64,000 nucleotides of DNA from Alphaproteobacteria bacterium (GCA_021325525.1 JAJPHB010000067.1:16005-80004); one strand, 5' to 3'; shown: positions 28,375-40,085, counted from the stretch's first letter. Notes: generated by a model not told the origin, from the letters alone. Made by a program: numbers and translations.

Positions 28375-29397
28375 ATGAGACCGGTCAACGCATCATGGAT
28401 CGCCGCCGGCGCGGCAACGGCCTTCATGGGCCTCGTCACCGGCAGCGCGGCCGCCGCCGAGGTCAACGTCTCGACCTGGGCGCATGGCGCGCCTCTGCAG
28501 GAGGCGGTCATCGCCTCGCAACCCGATTTGCTCAGGATGATCCCGGCCGAGATCAAATGGCTGCCGATCACCAGCGGCCCGGCGGCGCTCGCCGGCATGA
28601 AGGGCGGCGCCTACAACATCGTCAACGGTGTCGGCAACCCGCCGGTCACGACCGCGATCGCCAAAGGCATCGACCTCAAAGTCGTCTGGGCGGAATTCTT
28701 CGACAATGCCGGCGTCGTGCTCGATCCCGCCCTCGCCGGTCCCGAGCAGATGGCAGGAAAGACCTTCGGGACGCTGCAAGGCGCCTCGGAGGATTTCGCC
28801 TTCCACGGCTGGCTGAAATCGAAAGGCCTCGAAGGCAAGGTCAAGATCGTCGCCCTCGAACGCCAGGCGATGGTCGCCGCCTTCAAGACCAAGGCGATCG
28901 CCGGTGGCGTCAATTCCGAGCCGGCGCTGAGCCAGATGGTCGCCGATGGCGGCAAGGTGGTGGCGACCGTCAAGGACATCAGCAAGCTCGGCTATCCCGC
29001 GCTCGACGTCGTCGCGGTCGATGCCGATTACGCCGCCAAGAACCCGGCGGTCGTGCAAGGCTATGTCTGCGCTCTCAAAGCCGCCTGGGATCTCATGACC
29101 GGGCCGTCGAAGGACGAGGTTTTCCGCAAGGCCTCGGCCGCGGTCGGCGCCGACCCGGCCGTCGGCACGAAAGTCGGCGAATCCTGGCCGATCTGGAACC
29201 CGAAGGACGAGCTGACGCAGCAAGGGCTGGGCGAGCCCGGCCACCTCGCGGACGGCGCTGTGGCGCAGGCCTATTTCCGCACCGGACAGTGGCTGAAGGA
29301 GCAGGGCCGTCTCGACGCGCCGCCCAGCATGGACACGATCGTCGCCCATATCGATATCCGCTATGCGCAGAAGGCGCTGAGCGGCGGCTGCAAGTAA
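28375..29397 (+). CDS. ABC importer periplasmic binding protein (TauA-like)
   Basis: A 340-residue protein with a signal peptide (residues 1-28, cleavage after GSAAAA) and a type II periplasmic binding fold: KGGAYNIVNGVGNPPVTTAIAKG corresponds to the ligand-proximal loop, and MAGKTFGTLQGASEDFAFHGWLKSKGL to the hinge region typical of TauA/SsuA/NMT1 proteins. Start is set by the strong GAGGGGAGGAG before the ATG. It completes the ATPase-permease operon. Ligand unknown; taurine-like anions or amino compounds are possible from the family. Confidence 0.92.
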   Translation: MRPVNASWIAAGAATAFMGLVTGSAAAAEVNVSTWAHGAPLQEAVIASQPDLLRMIPAEIKWLPITSGPAALAGMKGGAYNIVNGVGNPPVTTAIAKGIDLKVVWAEFFDNAGVVLDPALAGPEQMAGKTFGTLQGASEDFAFHGWLKSKGLEGKVKIVALERQAMVAAFKTKAIAGGVNSEPALSQMVADGGKVVATVKDISKLGYPALDVVAVDADYAAKNPAVVQGYVCALKAAWDLMTGPSKDEVFRKASAAVGADPAVGTKVGESWPIWNPKDELTQQGLGEPGHLADGAVAQAYFRTGQWLKEQGRLDAPPSMDTIVAHIDIRYAQKALSGGCK

Positions 29398-29481
29398 GGC
29401 GTCCGCGCCAGGATCGCCCGGGGGGCGTCCTGGCGCCGTTCGCGCAAAGCGAAGGCGTCCAGGGACCGAACCCGCGCCGGC

Positions 29482-29688
29482 TCAGCCCTGCCGCGCGCTC
29501 CGCTCCCGCTTCACGATCTTGTCGAGCTCGCCGAGGACGATGCGGGCCCCGCCCGGCTGCTGCGCCATCTCCAGCGGGCTCATATTCGCCAGATATTTGC
29601 TCGGCCGACAGAGCAATTCCTGCGCCCGCGCCCCGGCAGCCTCTTCGAGAGCTGCCCGAACGAGCCAAATGCTCGCTTGCGACGACAT
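29482..29688 (-). CDS. Small protein resembling the MbcA/ParS/Xre antitoxin C-terminal domain
   Basis: A 68-residue protein. Its second half (LLCRPSKYLANMSPLEMAQQPGGAR then IVLGELDKIVK) follows the layout of the toxin-binding domain of Xre/MbcA-type antitoxins (W.R.PN..L.G.SPLE......GA..V...L..I). The usual N-terminal Xre DNA-binding part is missing. A very good Shine-Dalgarno (GGGAGGG) precedes the ATG, which supports expression. No RES-type or other toxin gene is next to it: the neighbours are the ABC binding protein (convergent) and an unrelated Arg-rich ORF. Confidence 0.6.
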   Translation of the reverse strand: MSSQASIWLVRAALEEAAGARAQELLCRPSKYLANMSPLEMAQQPGGARIVLGELDKIVKRERSARQG

Positions 29689-29773
29689 GCTGCCCTCCCG
29701 TATTTGTCGCGTTTTAGCTCATATGGCGACCCGCGCCCGGAGCGCAACCCCGGCCGCCATCGCGCCGCGCATG

Positions 29774-30073
29774 TCACGGCCGGCGCGGCTGGCGCGCCTT
29801 CAGGCGGCGGACGAAGGCGACGAGCCCGTCGCGGCGCTCGTCACGACGCGCCGATGCCTCGGCCGCCGGGCTTCGGCGGGAGGCGGCAGCCTCCGCCCGC
29901 CTCGGTGTTCGGCTCCCCGCGCGGAGGACCACATCGAGCCAGACCATCGCCGAGGCGTAATCGCGCGAGCGGCGGCACGCTCGCGCCCGCCGAAGCGCGA
30001 CATCGGGCGCCGCTGCACCGTAGCCGGCAAGCAGAATTCCGGTCAGCAGCTCGACTTTCGCGCGGCGATCCAT
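29774..30073 (-). CDS. Hypothetical small Arg-rich protein
   Basis: A 99-residue ORF, VELLTGILLAGYGAAAPDVA then RRARACRRSRDYASAMVWLDVVLRAGSR, followed by a low-complexity Arg/Ala tail. The first 55 residues look like a helical domain; the rest may be noise. There is no clear Shine-Dalgarno and I do not recognise the family. It lies upstream of, and on the same strand as, the antitoxin-like gene. It may not be real, since GC-rich DNA favours such ORFs. Confidence 0.3.
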   Translation of the reverse strand: MDRRAKVELLTGILLAGYGAAAPDVALRRARACRRSRDYASAMVWLDVVLRAGSRTPRRAEAAASRRSPAAEASARRDERRDGLVAFVRRLKARQPRRP

Positions 30074-30262
30074 GCGGATCGGAACTCACGCGGGCGGGGC
30101 GAGTTCCTGCTCACGCGCGAGGGATCAGCGCCGCTGCCGGCTTTTCGCCTCGAAGGCGCAGATATCGCGGACTGACAGAGCGCGGCGTGGCGTGCCAGCG
30201 GCATGGCGTGGTAGAGCCGATGACCTCTACGAGGGTCGTGGGGCAAGGATCGGAGAGACGAG
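30074..30262. other. Leader region of tpiA
   Basis: Together with 29689-29773 this is the non-coding part of the interval before tpiA. It must hold the tpiA promoter, but no convincing -35/-10 pair was found. GGAG lies 8-11 bases before the tpiA ATG. Confidence 0.35.
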
Positions 30263-31036
30263 ATGACGGCAGAACGGCGGAAGCTTGTGGCCGGCAATTG
30301 GAAGATGAACGGGCTGCGCGAGGACGGGCTGCGCCTTGCGCGCGAGATCGCGCATCGGGCGGTGGCCGCCGGCCGCGATGCCGGCGAGAGCCTTGCCTGC
30401 GATCTTCTCATCTGCCCGCCGGCGACTCTGCTCTCGGCGATCGGGCCGGTTCTCGCCGGCTCCAATGTCATGATAGGAGGTCAGGATTGCCATGCCGCTG
30501 CCAAGGGCGCGCATACCGGCGACATCTCGGCCGAGATGCTGAAGGATCTCGGCTGCAGCCACGTCATTCTCGGGCATTCCGAGCGGCGCGTCGGCCATGG
30601 CGAGAGCGATGCCATCGTTCGCGCCAAGCTCGCGGCGGCCCGCCGGGCAGGACTCACCGGTATTCTCTGCGTCGGCGAGAGCGAGGCCGAGCGGGATGCC
30701 GGGCGCGCCCTCGCCGTCGTCGAAGCGCAGCTCGCCGGCTCAATCCCCGACGGGATCGGCCCCCAAGAGATGATCGTCGCCTACGAGCCGATCTGGGCGA
30801 TCGGCACCGGACGCACGCCGACGCCCCTCGATATCGCCGCCATGCACGCCCATATTCGAGCCGTGCTCGGGCGGCGCTTCTCCGGCGGGAACGGCGTCCG
30901 CATCCTTTATGGCGGATCCGTGAAGCCGGACAATGCGAGCGCGCTGATGGCGATCGCCGATGTCGATGGCGCGCTCGTCGGCGGCGCCAGCCTCGCCGCC
31001 GGCGATTTTTGGGCGATCGCCCGCAGTTGCGGCTAG
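30263..31036 (+). CDS. tpiA: Triosephosphate isomerase
   Basis: A 257-residue TIM barrel that interconverts dihydroxyacetone phosphate and glyceraldehyde 3-phosphate. Lys14 (AGNWKMNG), His105 (LGHSERR) and Glu175 ([11 protein letters not shown]) are the catalytic residues; the phosphate loop LYGGSV is present near the end. The length is normal. It starts the run tpiA-secG-pyrG-kdsA-eno, a standard alphaproteobacterial order. secG begins about 100 bases later. Confidence 0.98.
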   Translation: MTAERRKLVAGNWKMNGLREDGLRLAREIAHRAVAAGRDAGESLACDLLICPPATLLSAIGPVLAGSNVMIGGQDCHAAAKGAHTGDISAEMLKDLGCSHVILGHSERRVGHGESDAIVRAKLAAARRAGLTGILCVGESEAERDAGRALAVVEAQLAGSIPDGIGPQEMIVAYEPIWAIGTGRTPTPLDIAAMHAHIRAVLGRRFSGGNGVRILYGGSVKPDNASALMAIADVDGALVGGASLAAGDFWAIARSCG

Positions 31037-31133
31037 CCTTGCCGCCGAGTCGGCGCTAGAACACCGCCGCTCTGCGACGGCCGGCCGGACGGGCAGCCGG
31101 GCGCCGCTCTTTGCTATGGGAAGTCCTCCATCG

Positions 31134-31529
31134 ATGACCGCGGTCGTACTCGTCATTCACCTTATCCTCGCCGTCGCCATGATCGGCGTCGTCCTCCTGC
31201 AGAAGAGCGAGGGCGGCGGGCTCGGCATCGGCGGCGGCGGCATGTCGGGCTTCATGACGGGCCGGTCGACGGCGAACCTCTTGACGCGGACGACAGCGAT
31301 CTTGGCCGCCGGCTTCTTCGCCACCAGCATTGCGCTCGCCTTCCTCGCCGGCACCGGCGGCACGCCGCGCTCCATCATGGATCGCCTGCCGCCCGCCTCG
31401 GGCGCGCCGGCGGCGCCGGCGCCCGGAGCCCCCGCCAATTCCGCTCCGGCAACGCCGGCAGCGCCGTCCTCCTCTCCGGCCCCGGCGCCCGCCCAGCCGG
31501 CGACGCCGAGCGTTCCGCTGGCGAAGTAG
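31134..31529 (+). CDS. secG: SecG, protein-export membrane subunit
   Basis: A 131-residue SecYEG accessory subunit. Two membrane helices (about residues 3-21 and 48-68) flank the conserved KSEGGGLG and GGGMSGFMTGRSTANLLTR loop. The last 45 residues are an Ala/Pro/Ser-rich tail, common in alphaproteobacterial SecG. An in-frame ATG 18 bases upstream is possible, but the chosen start gives the family N terminus (MTAVVLVIHLILA). pyrG follows 99 bases later. Confidence 0.93.
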   Translation: MTAVVLVIHLILAVAMIGVVLLQKSEGGGLGIGGGGMSGFMTGRSTANLLTRTTAILAAGFFATSIALAFLAGTGGTPRSIMDRLPPASGAPAAPAPGAPANSAPATPAAPSSSPAPAPAQPATPSVPLAK

Positions 31530-31628
31530 CCGGGCGCGAGCACGGCCCCGTGCGGCGCCGGGAAAGACCCGGCGGCGCTGCTCTTTTCGCTGGCGCTCGC
31601 CGGTGCGCTTCACTTAGACTGAAGGTCC

Positions 31629-33254
<1,626 letters not shown>

Positions 33255-33278
33255 GCGGGAAGAGGTGAGCCCCATTCG

Positions 33279-34115
33279 ATGACCCCCCCTCGCCACATCA
33301 CGGTCGGCTCCGTCACGATCGGCAACGACCTGCCGCTCGCCCTCATCGCCGGGCCGTGCCAGATCGAGAGCCGCGGCCATGCTTTCGAGATGGCCGAGGC
33401 GCTCGTCGAGATGACGCGGCGCCTCGGCATCGGCCTCGTCTACAAGAGCTCCTTCGACAAGGCCAATCGCAGCGCTATCGGCACGGCCCGCGGGATCGGC
33501 ATGCCGGAGGGCCTCGCCGTGCTAGCGGCGGTGCGCGAGCGCTTCGGCTGCCCGGTCCTGACCGATGTGCATGCGCCCGAGCAATGCCAGCCTGCGGCCG
33601 AGGCCGTCGACATCCTGCAGATCCCGGCCTTTCTCTGCCGGCAGACCGACCTCGTCCTCGCCGCGGCGCAGACGGGGCGGGCGATCAACGTCAAGAAGGG
33701 GCAGTTCCTCGCCCCCTGGGACGCCGCCAACATCGTCGAGAAGATCGCCTCGACCGGCAACGACAGGGCGATGCTGTGCGAGCGCGGCGTCAGCTTCGGC
33801 TACAACACGCTCATCTCCGACATGCGGGCGCTGCCGATCATGGCGCGCACCGGCTGCCCCATCGTCTTCGATGCGACGCATTCCGTCCAGCAGCCGGGCG
33901 GCCTCGGCAAGGCGAGCGGCGGGCAGCGCGAATTCGTCCCGGTCCTGGCGCGCGCCGCGGTCGCGGTCGGCGTCGCCGCGGTCTTCATGGAAACGCATCA
34001 GGACCCAGACCATGCGCCCTCGGACGGACCCAATATGGTCCATTTGAAGGACATGCCGGCGCTCATCGAGACGCTTCTCGCCTTCGACCGCCTCGCCAAG
34101 GCGCGGCCTCTCTAA
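33279..34115 (+). CDS. kdsA: KdsA, 3-deoxy-D-manno-octulosonate 8-phosphate synthase
   Basis: A 278-residue enzyme condensing PEP with arabinose 5-phosphate to give Kdo8P for the LPS core. Key pieces are [38 protein letters not shown] and [13 protein letters not shown]. Residue Cys27 in AGPCQIESR is at the position that is Asn in the metal-free E. coli enzyme and Cys in metal-dependent ones, so this is probably the metal-dependent class. It lies between pyrG and eno. Confidence 0.97.
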   Translation: MTPPRHITVGSVTIGNDLPLALIAGPCQIESRGHAFEMAEALVEMTRRLGIGLVYKSSFDKANRSAIGTARGIGMPEGLAVLAAVRERFGCPVLTDVHAPEQCQPAAEAVDILQIPAFLCRQTDLVLAAAQTGRAINVKKGQFLAPWDAANIVEKIASTGNDRAMLCERGVSFGYNTLISDMRALPIMARTGCPIVFDATHSVQQPGGLGKASGGQREFVPVLARAAVAVGVAAVFMETHQDPDHAPSDGPNMVHLKDMPALIETLLAFDRLAKARPL

Positions 34116-34118
34116 AGA

Positions 34119-34142
34119 CCCTTTCCCGCTCGCGGGAAGGGG
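34119..34142. terminator. Hairpin after kdsA
   Basis: CCCTTTCCCGC and GCGGGAAGGGG pair around a 2-base loop with one bulged T, directly after the kdsA stop. No T-run follows. It may end the secG-pyrG-kdsA transcript or be a small REP-like repeat. Confidence 0.45.
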
Positions 34143-34192
34143 ATGAGGCGGGCCGCAAGATTCCCATGGAGTCCTTCTTGGCTTCGTGGTGA

Positions 34193-35512
<1,320 letters not shown>

Positions 35513-35540
35513 ACGCCGGCGTCGAATTCTTCGCGGCTGC

Positions 35541-35557
35541 GTCAATTCGCAATTGAC
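35541..35557. promoter_or_regulatory. Perfect palindrome between eno and ftsB
   Basis: GTCAATT-CGC-AATTGAC, a perfect 7-3-7 inverted repeat that is AT-rich in a GC-rich region, 31 bases before ftsB. It could be an operator or a short hairpin; no T-run follows, so a terminator is less likely. Confidence 0.4.
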
Positions 35558-35587
35558 CCGGCGACTCGCGCGTGATTCTCTAATCGG

Positions 35588-35911
35588 ATGATGGTCCTGC
35601 AGGAGATCAAGCGACGCGCCGGATTCATCGCCGGCCCCGTGCTCGGCATCAGCCTCATGGGCTATTTCGGCTACCATCTCGTGCAGGGCGAGCGCGGCCT
35701 GCTCGCTTGGCTCCGCCTGACGCAGGAGCTGAAGACCGCAACGGCCCAGCTCGCGGCGCTCGATGACGAGCGTAGCACCCTCGACCACCGCGTCGGCTTG
35801 CTGCGTCCGCAGCATATAGATCGCGACATGCTGGACGAGGAGGCGCGGGCGACGCTCAATCTCGCGGGGCCGCACGACATCGTGATCATGCGCGGCAGCC
35901 TGCCGCGCTGA
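35588..35911 (+). CDS. ftsB: FtsB/DivIC-family cell division protein
   Basis: A 107-residue bitopic membrane protein of the divisome. After about 11 cytoplasmic residues comes a membrane helix (about 12-30, FIAGPVLGISLMGYFGYH), then a periplasmic coiled coil (about 40-72, LTQELKTATAQLAALDDERSTL) and the conserved DMLDEEARATLNLAGPHDIVI end. FtsB forms a complex with FtsL and FtsQ to control septal peptidoglycan synthesis. Position between eno and pdhA is the usual alphaproteobacterial one. MM double start; either Met is possible. Confidence 0.9.
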   Translation: MMVLQEIKRRAGFIAGPVLGISLMGYFGYHLVQGERGLLAWLRLTQELKTATAQLAALDDERSTLDHRVGLLRPQHIDRDMLDEEARATLNLAGPHDIVIMRGSLPR

Positions 35912-36032
35912 CGCCCGCCCAAGGCGCGGTTTTGCCGGCCTGATCCATCGTCTTGCCCACAACTCGGCTGAGCTGGGCTGCGCCACCGCGATCGGCAGCC
36001 GCGGCGTGCGGGTCTCAATGCGAATTCAGGAC

Positions 36033-36064
36033 GATTAACCCGTTTCCGGTTAATCTTTTCTTTT
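36033..36064 (+). terminator. Intrinsic-type terminator or attenuator before pdhA
   Basis: GATTAACC (36033-36040), loop CGTTTCC, GGTTAATC (36048-36055), then TTTTCTTTT (36056-36064). A perfect 8-base stem followed by a U-rich run. It lies 120 bases after ftsB and 128 before pdhA, so it probably ends the eno/ftsB transcript. Confidence 0.65.
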
Positions 36065-36075
36065 GCATTGCAAAA
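36061..36075. promoter_or_regulatory. TTTTGCA-T-TGCAAAA palindrome upstream of the pdh operon
   Basis: A perfect 15-base inverted repeat directly after the terminator stem. A second TTGCAA core occurs as ATTGCAAT at 36110-36117. TTTGCAA-type cores are bound by Xre-like regulators of central carbon metabolism in some bacteria (RamB/ScfR type). TTGCAT at 36063-36068 could also act as a -35. Operator function is inferred. Confidence 0.4.
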
Positions 36076-36191
36076 CAATGTCTTATGAAAGAATTTTTTA
36101 CCCGATGCCATTGCAATCGGCGTATGCGCACGCCATTTTACCGGCGATTTGCAGCCCTCGCGCAGGGCGCGGCTTCACCCCTGGGGGAGTC

Positions 36192-37205
36192 ATGGCGACG
36201 GTCAAGCGGAAACCGAGAGTAGCGCTCCCCGAAGAGGCGCCCGTATCGGCGGCCGAACTCCTCAAATATTACCGCTCGATGCTCCTCATCCGCCGCTTCG
36301 AGGAGAAGGCGGGACAGATGTACGGGATGGGCCTCATCGGCGGCTTCTGCCACCTCTACATCGGCCAGGAGGCGGTCGTCGTCGGCATGATGGCGGCGGC
36401 GAAGGAAGGCGACAGCACCGTCACCTCCTATCGCGACCACGGCCACATGCTGGCCTGCGGCATGGATCCCAAGGGCGTCATGGCCGAGCTGACCGGCCGC
36501 CGCACCGGCTATTCCAAGGGCAAGGGCGGCTCGATGCACATGTTCAGCCGCGAGAAGCGCTTCTTCGGCGGCCACGGCATCGTCGGCGCCCAGGTGCCGA
36601 TCGGCACCGGCCTCGCCTTCGCCCACCGCTACAAGAACGATGGCGGCGTCTGCTTCACCTATCTCGGCGACGGCGCCATCAACCAGGGCCAAGTCTCGGA
36701 GAGCTTCAACATGGCGGCTCTCTGGAAGCTCCCGGTCGTCTATGTCATCGAGAACAATCGCTACGGGATGGGCACCTCGGTGCTGCGCGCCTCGGCGAGC
36801 CATGATCTCTATGTGCGCGCCCAGCCCTTCGGCATCCCGGCGATGCAGGTCGACGGCATGAACGTGCTCGCGGTGAAGGCGGCGGCCGATGTCGCGGTCG
36901 AGCATGCCCGCTCGGGCGAGGGGCCTTACGTGCTCGAAATGCTGACCTACCGTTATCGCGGCCATTCGATGTCGGACCCGGCGAAGTACCGCACCAAGGA
37001 CGAGGTCAACCGCATGCGGGCCGAGCATGACTGCATCGACCAGGCAAAGAAGCGGCTGCTCGATGGCAATCTCGCGGATGAGAACGAGCTGAAGGCGATC
37101 GACAAGGAGGTCAAGGACCTCGTCGCCGCCGCGGCGCAATTCGCCCAGGACAGCCCCGAGCCCGACCCGTCGGAGCTGTGGACCGACGTGCTGAAGGAAG
37201 CCTGA
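36192..37205 (+). CDS. pdhA: Pyruvate dehydrogenase E1 alpha subunit
   Basis: A 337-residue thiamine-diphosphate subunit of the alpha2beta2 E1 component. The TPP motif is GDGAINQGQVSESFNMA...VIENN; RRFEEKAGQMYGMGLIGGFCHLYIGQEAV and the SRDHGH-type YRDHGHML stretch are family marks, and YRYRGHSMSDP is the phosphorylation-loop region of the family. The ATG at 36192 follows GGGGGAG; the ORF is open upstream across the promoter region but that part is not family sequence. First gene of the pdhA-pdhB-pdhC-lpd set. Confidence 0.97.
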   Translation: MATVKRKPRVALPEEAPVSAAELLKYYRSMLLIRRFEEKAGQMYGMGLIGGFCHLYIGQEAVVVGMMAAAKEGDSTVTSYRDHGHMLACGMDPKGVMAELTGRRTGYSKGKGGSMHMFSREKRFFGGHGIVGAQVPIGTGLAFAHRYKNDGGVCFTYLGDGAINQGQVSESFNMAALWKLPVVYVIENNRYGMGTSVLRASASHDLYVRAQPFGIPAMQVDGMNVLAVKAAADVAVEHARSGEGPYVLEMLTYRYRGHSMSDPAKYRTKDEVNRMRAEHDCIDQAKKRLLDGNLADENELKAIDKEVKDLVAAAAQFAQDSPEPDPSELWTDVLKEA

Positions 37206-37250
37206 GCGCATCCGCCGCCACGCGAACTCGCCAATCCTCTGGGGTCATTC

Positions 37251-38663
37251 ATGCCCGTCGAAATCCTGATGCCGGCCCTGTCGCCCACCATGACCGAGGG
37301 CAAGATCGCCAAATGGCTGAAGAGCGAAGGCGATTCCGTCAAGGCGGGGGACGTCCTCGCCGAGATCGAGACCGACAAGGCGACGATGGAGGTCGAGGCG
37401 GTGGACGAGGGCACGCTCGCCAAGATCGTCGTCCCGGCCGGAACCGAGCACGTCGCCGTCAACGCGCCGATCGCGCTCCTCGCCGGCGAGGGAGAGGATG
37501 CGGCGGAGATCGCCAAGGCCGGCCCCCGGGAGCCCGCTCCCGCACCCTCGACGCCCGCCGAGGAGGCGCCGGTCGAGGAGGTGGCGAAGACGAAGGCCCC
37601 GCAGCCTGGTCCGGTCGCCGGCCGCGCGGCCGCGCAGTTCCGCGGGGCGCCGGCGAGCGAGCCCGAATGGACGGGGAAGACGGCGACGATGACCGTACGC
37701 GATGCGCTGCGCGACGCCATGGCCGAGGAGATGCGGCGCGACGACACCGTCTTCCTCATGGGCGAGGAGGTCGCCGAATATCAGGGCGCCTACAAGGTGA
37801 GCCAGGGGCTCCTGCAGGAATTCGGGCCGCGCCGCGTCGTCGACACGCCCATCACAGAGCATGGCTTCACCGGCCTCGGCGTCGGCGCCGCCTTCGGCGG
37901 GCTGCGGCCCATCGTCGAATTCATGACCTGGAACTTCGCCATGCAGGCGATGGACCAGATCATCAACTCAGCGGCGAAGACACTCTATATGTCGGGCGGC
38001 CAGATGGGCTGCCCCATCGTCTTTCGCGGCCCCAACTCGATCGCCTCCCGCGTCGCGGCGCAGCATTCGCAATGCTATGCGAGCTGGTATGCGCATGTGC
38101 CGGGCTTGAAGGTGGTCGCCCCCTATACCGGCGCCGACCACAAGGGGCTCCTCAAATCGGCGATCCGCGACCCCAATCCCGTCATCTTCCTCGAGCACGA
38201 GCTGGTCTACGGCCAGAGCTTCGAGGTGCCGATCGAAGGCGATTTCACCGTCCCGATCGGTAAGGCGCGGATCGCGCGGCCGGGCGATGGCGTCACCATC
38301 ATCGCCTTCTCGCGCATGGTGCAGATCGCGATGGAGGCGGCGCAGAAGCTCGCGGAAGAGGGCATCTCGGCCGAGGTCATCGATTTGCGCACGATCCGGC
38401 CGCTCGATGTCGAGACGATCGTCGCGTCAGTGAAGAAGACCAACCGGATCGTCTCGGTCGAGGAGGGGTGGGCGACGGCCGGCATCGGCTCGGAGATCGC
38501 GGCGCTCGTCATGGAGCATGCCTTCGACTGGCTCGACGCGCCGCTCCGCCGCGTCGCCGGCAAGGATGTGCCGTTGCCCTATGCCGCCAATCTCGAGCGC
38601 CTCGCCGTTCCGCAAGTCGAGGATGTCATCGCCGCCGCCAAGGACGTCGGCTACCGCGCCTAG
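37251..38663 (+). CDS. pdhB: Pyruvate dehydrogenase E1 beta subunit with N-terminal lipoyl domain
   Basis: A 470-residue subunit. Residues 1-80 are a complete lipoyl domain with the modifiable Lys43 in ETDKATME; about 60 Ala/Pro-rich linker residues follow, then the E1 beta body ([70 protein letters not shown]). A lipoyl domain on E1 beta is known from alphaproteobacteria such as Zymomonas and Sinorhizobium. Its lipoyl-coding DNA is nearly identical over 55 bases to that of pdhC. It lies 45 bases after pdhA. Confidence 0.97.
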   Translation: MPVEILMPALSPTMTEGKIAKWLKSEGDSVKAGDVLAEIETDKATMEVEAVDEGTLAKIVVPAGTEHVAVNAPIALLAGEGEDAAEIAKAGPREPAPAPSTPAEEAPVEEVAKTKAPQPGPVAGRAAAQFRGAPASEPEWTGKTATMTVRDALRDAMAEEMRRDDTVFLMGEEVAEYQGAYKVSQGLLQEFGPRRVVDTPITEHGFTGLGVGAAFGGLRPIVEFMTWNFAMQAMDQIINSAAKTLYMSGGQMGCPIVFRGPNSIASRVAAQHSQCYASWYAHVPGLKVVAPYTGADHKGLLKSAIRDPNPVIFLEHELVYGQSFEVPIEGDFTVPIGKARIARPGDGVTIIAFSRMVQIAMEAAQKLAEEGISAEVIDLRTIRPLDVETIVASVKKTNRIVSVEEGWATAGIGSEIAALVMEHAFDWLDAPLRRVAGKDVPLPYAANLERLAVPQVEDVIAAAKDVGYRA

Positions 38664-38701
38664 CCCCGCCATCCGGGCACCCGTCTCAAGGGGGAAGATG
38701 A

Positions 38702-40078
38702 ATGCCGATCGAGGTGCTGATGCCCGCCCTCTCGCCGACCATGACCGAGGGCAATCTTGCGAAGTGGCACAAGAAGGAAGGCGATCCCGTCAAATCGGGC
38801 GACGTCATCGCCGAGATCGAGACCGACAAGGCGACGATGGAGGTCGAGGCGGTGGACGAGGGGAGGATGGGCAAGATCGTCGTCCCCGAGGGAGCGCAGG
38901 GCGTCAAGGTCAACGAAGTCATCGCCCTCATTCTGGAGGAGGGCGAGGACGCGGCGGCGCTCGCCGGCTCCGGCAAAGGCGCCGCGGCGAAAGCGCCGCC
39001 GGCGCCGGCGTCCACAGCCGAGACGGCAAAGCGGGCGCCGGCGCCAGCGCCGGAATCCCCGAAGACCGCGCCGCCGCCAGTCGCGGCGGCACGGGCCGGC
39101 GGCAACGGCGCCGATCACGGCGGGCGCCTCTTCGCGAGCCCGCTCGCGCGCCGCATGGCGCAGCAGGCTGGAATCGACCTCGCCCAGCTCAAAGGCTCGG
39201 GGCCGCAGGGCCGCATCGTCAAAGCCGATGTCGAGGCGGCGCTCGGCAAGCCCGGCGCCGCCCGCGCGGCGCCGGCCGCGAAGCCGGCGCCGGTCCCGGC
39301 TGCGCCCGCTGCGGCCGCACCCGCTCCGGCGGCGCCGCCACGGATCGGCGGTCCCTCCTTCGCCAAGCAGCAGGTGGTCGCGGCGGCGGGCAATATCCCT
39401 TATGCCGAGATCCCGCATACCGGCATGCGGCGGACGATCGCGCGCCGCATGGTGGAATCGAAGCAGAACGTCCCGCATTTCAACCTTACCGTCGATTGCG
39501 AGATCGACGCCCTCTTGAAAATGCGGGCCGAGCTCAACGCCAAGTCGAGCGACTACAAGATTTCGGTCAACGATTTCGTGATCCGCGCCGCGGCGCTCAC
39601 CATGCGCAAGGTGCCGCGCGCCAACGCCTCCTGGAGCGACGAGGCGGTGCTGCAATGGCAGCAGGTCGATATCGCCGTCGCCGTCGCGCTCGAGGACGGG
39701 CTCATCACCCCCATCGTCAAGCGCGCCGACCAGAAGGGGCTCGCGACCATCGCCGCGGAGATGAAGGATCTCGCGGCGCGCGCCCGCGCCGGCAAGCTGA
39801 AGCTCGAGGAGTTCCAGGGCGGCACCTTCTCGATCTCCAATCTCGGCATGTACGGCATCAAGGATTTCAATGCCGTCATCAACCCGCCGCATGGCTGCAT
39901 CCTCGCGGTCGGTGCGGGCGAGCAAAGACCGATCGTCAAGAACGGCGCACTCGCCATCGCGACGGTGATGAGCTGCACGCTCTCCTGCGACCACCGCGTC
40001 GTCGACGGCGCGGTCGGCGCGCAATGGATCGCCGCCTTCAAGGCGATGATCGAAGACCCGCTGACGATGCTGCTTTAG
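38702..40078 (+). CDS. pdhC: Pyruvate dehydrogenase E2, dihydrolipoamide acetyltransferase
   Basis: A 458-residue core subunit. Order: lipoyl domain (1-80, Lys43), Ala/Pro linker, peripheral-subunit-binding domain (about 140-178, ASPLARRMAQQAGIDLAQL then GSGPQGRIVKADVEAA), second linker (about 185-220), and the catalytic domain with the active-site CDHRVVDGAVGAQW near the end. It passes the acetyl group to CoA. Single lipoyl domain. A palindromic repeat separates it from lpd. Confidence 0.97.
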   Translation: MPIEVLMPALSPTMTEGNLAKWHKKEGDPVKSGDVIAEIETDKATMEVEAVDEGRMGKIVVPEGAQGVKVNEVIALILEEGEDAAALAGSGKGAAAKAPPAPASTAETAKRAPAPAPESPKTAPPPVAAARAGGNGADHGGRLFASPLARRMAQQAGIDLAQLKGSGPQGRIVKADVEAALGKPGAARAAPAAKPAPVPAAPAAAAPAPAAPPRIGGPSFAKQQVVAAAGNIPYAEIPHTGMRRTIARRMVESKQNVPHFNLTVDCEIDALLKMRAELNAKSSDYKISVNDFVIRAAALTMRKVPRANASWSDEAVLQWQQVDIAVAVALEDGLITPIVKRADQKGLATIAAEMKDLAARARAGKLKLEEFQGGTFSISNLGMYGIKDFNAVINPPHGCILAVGAGEQRPIVKNGALAIATVMSCTLSCDHRVVDGAVGAQWIAAFKAMIEDPLTMLL

Positions 40079-40085
40079 GTTTTCT

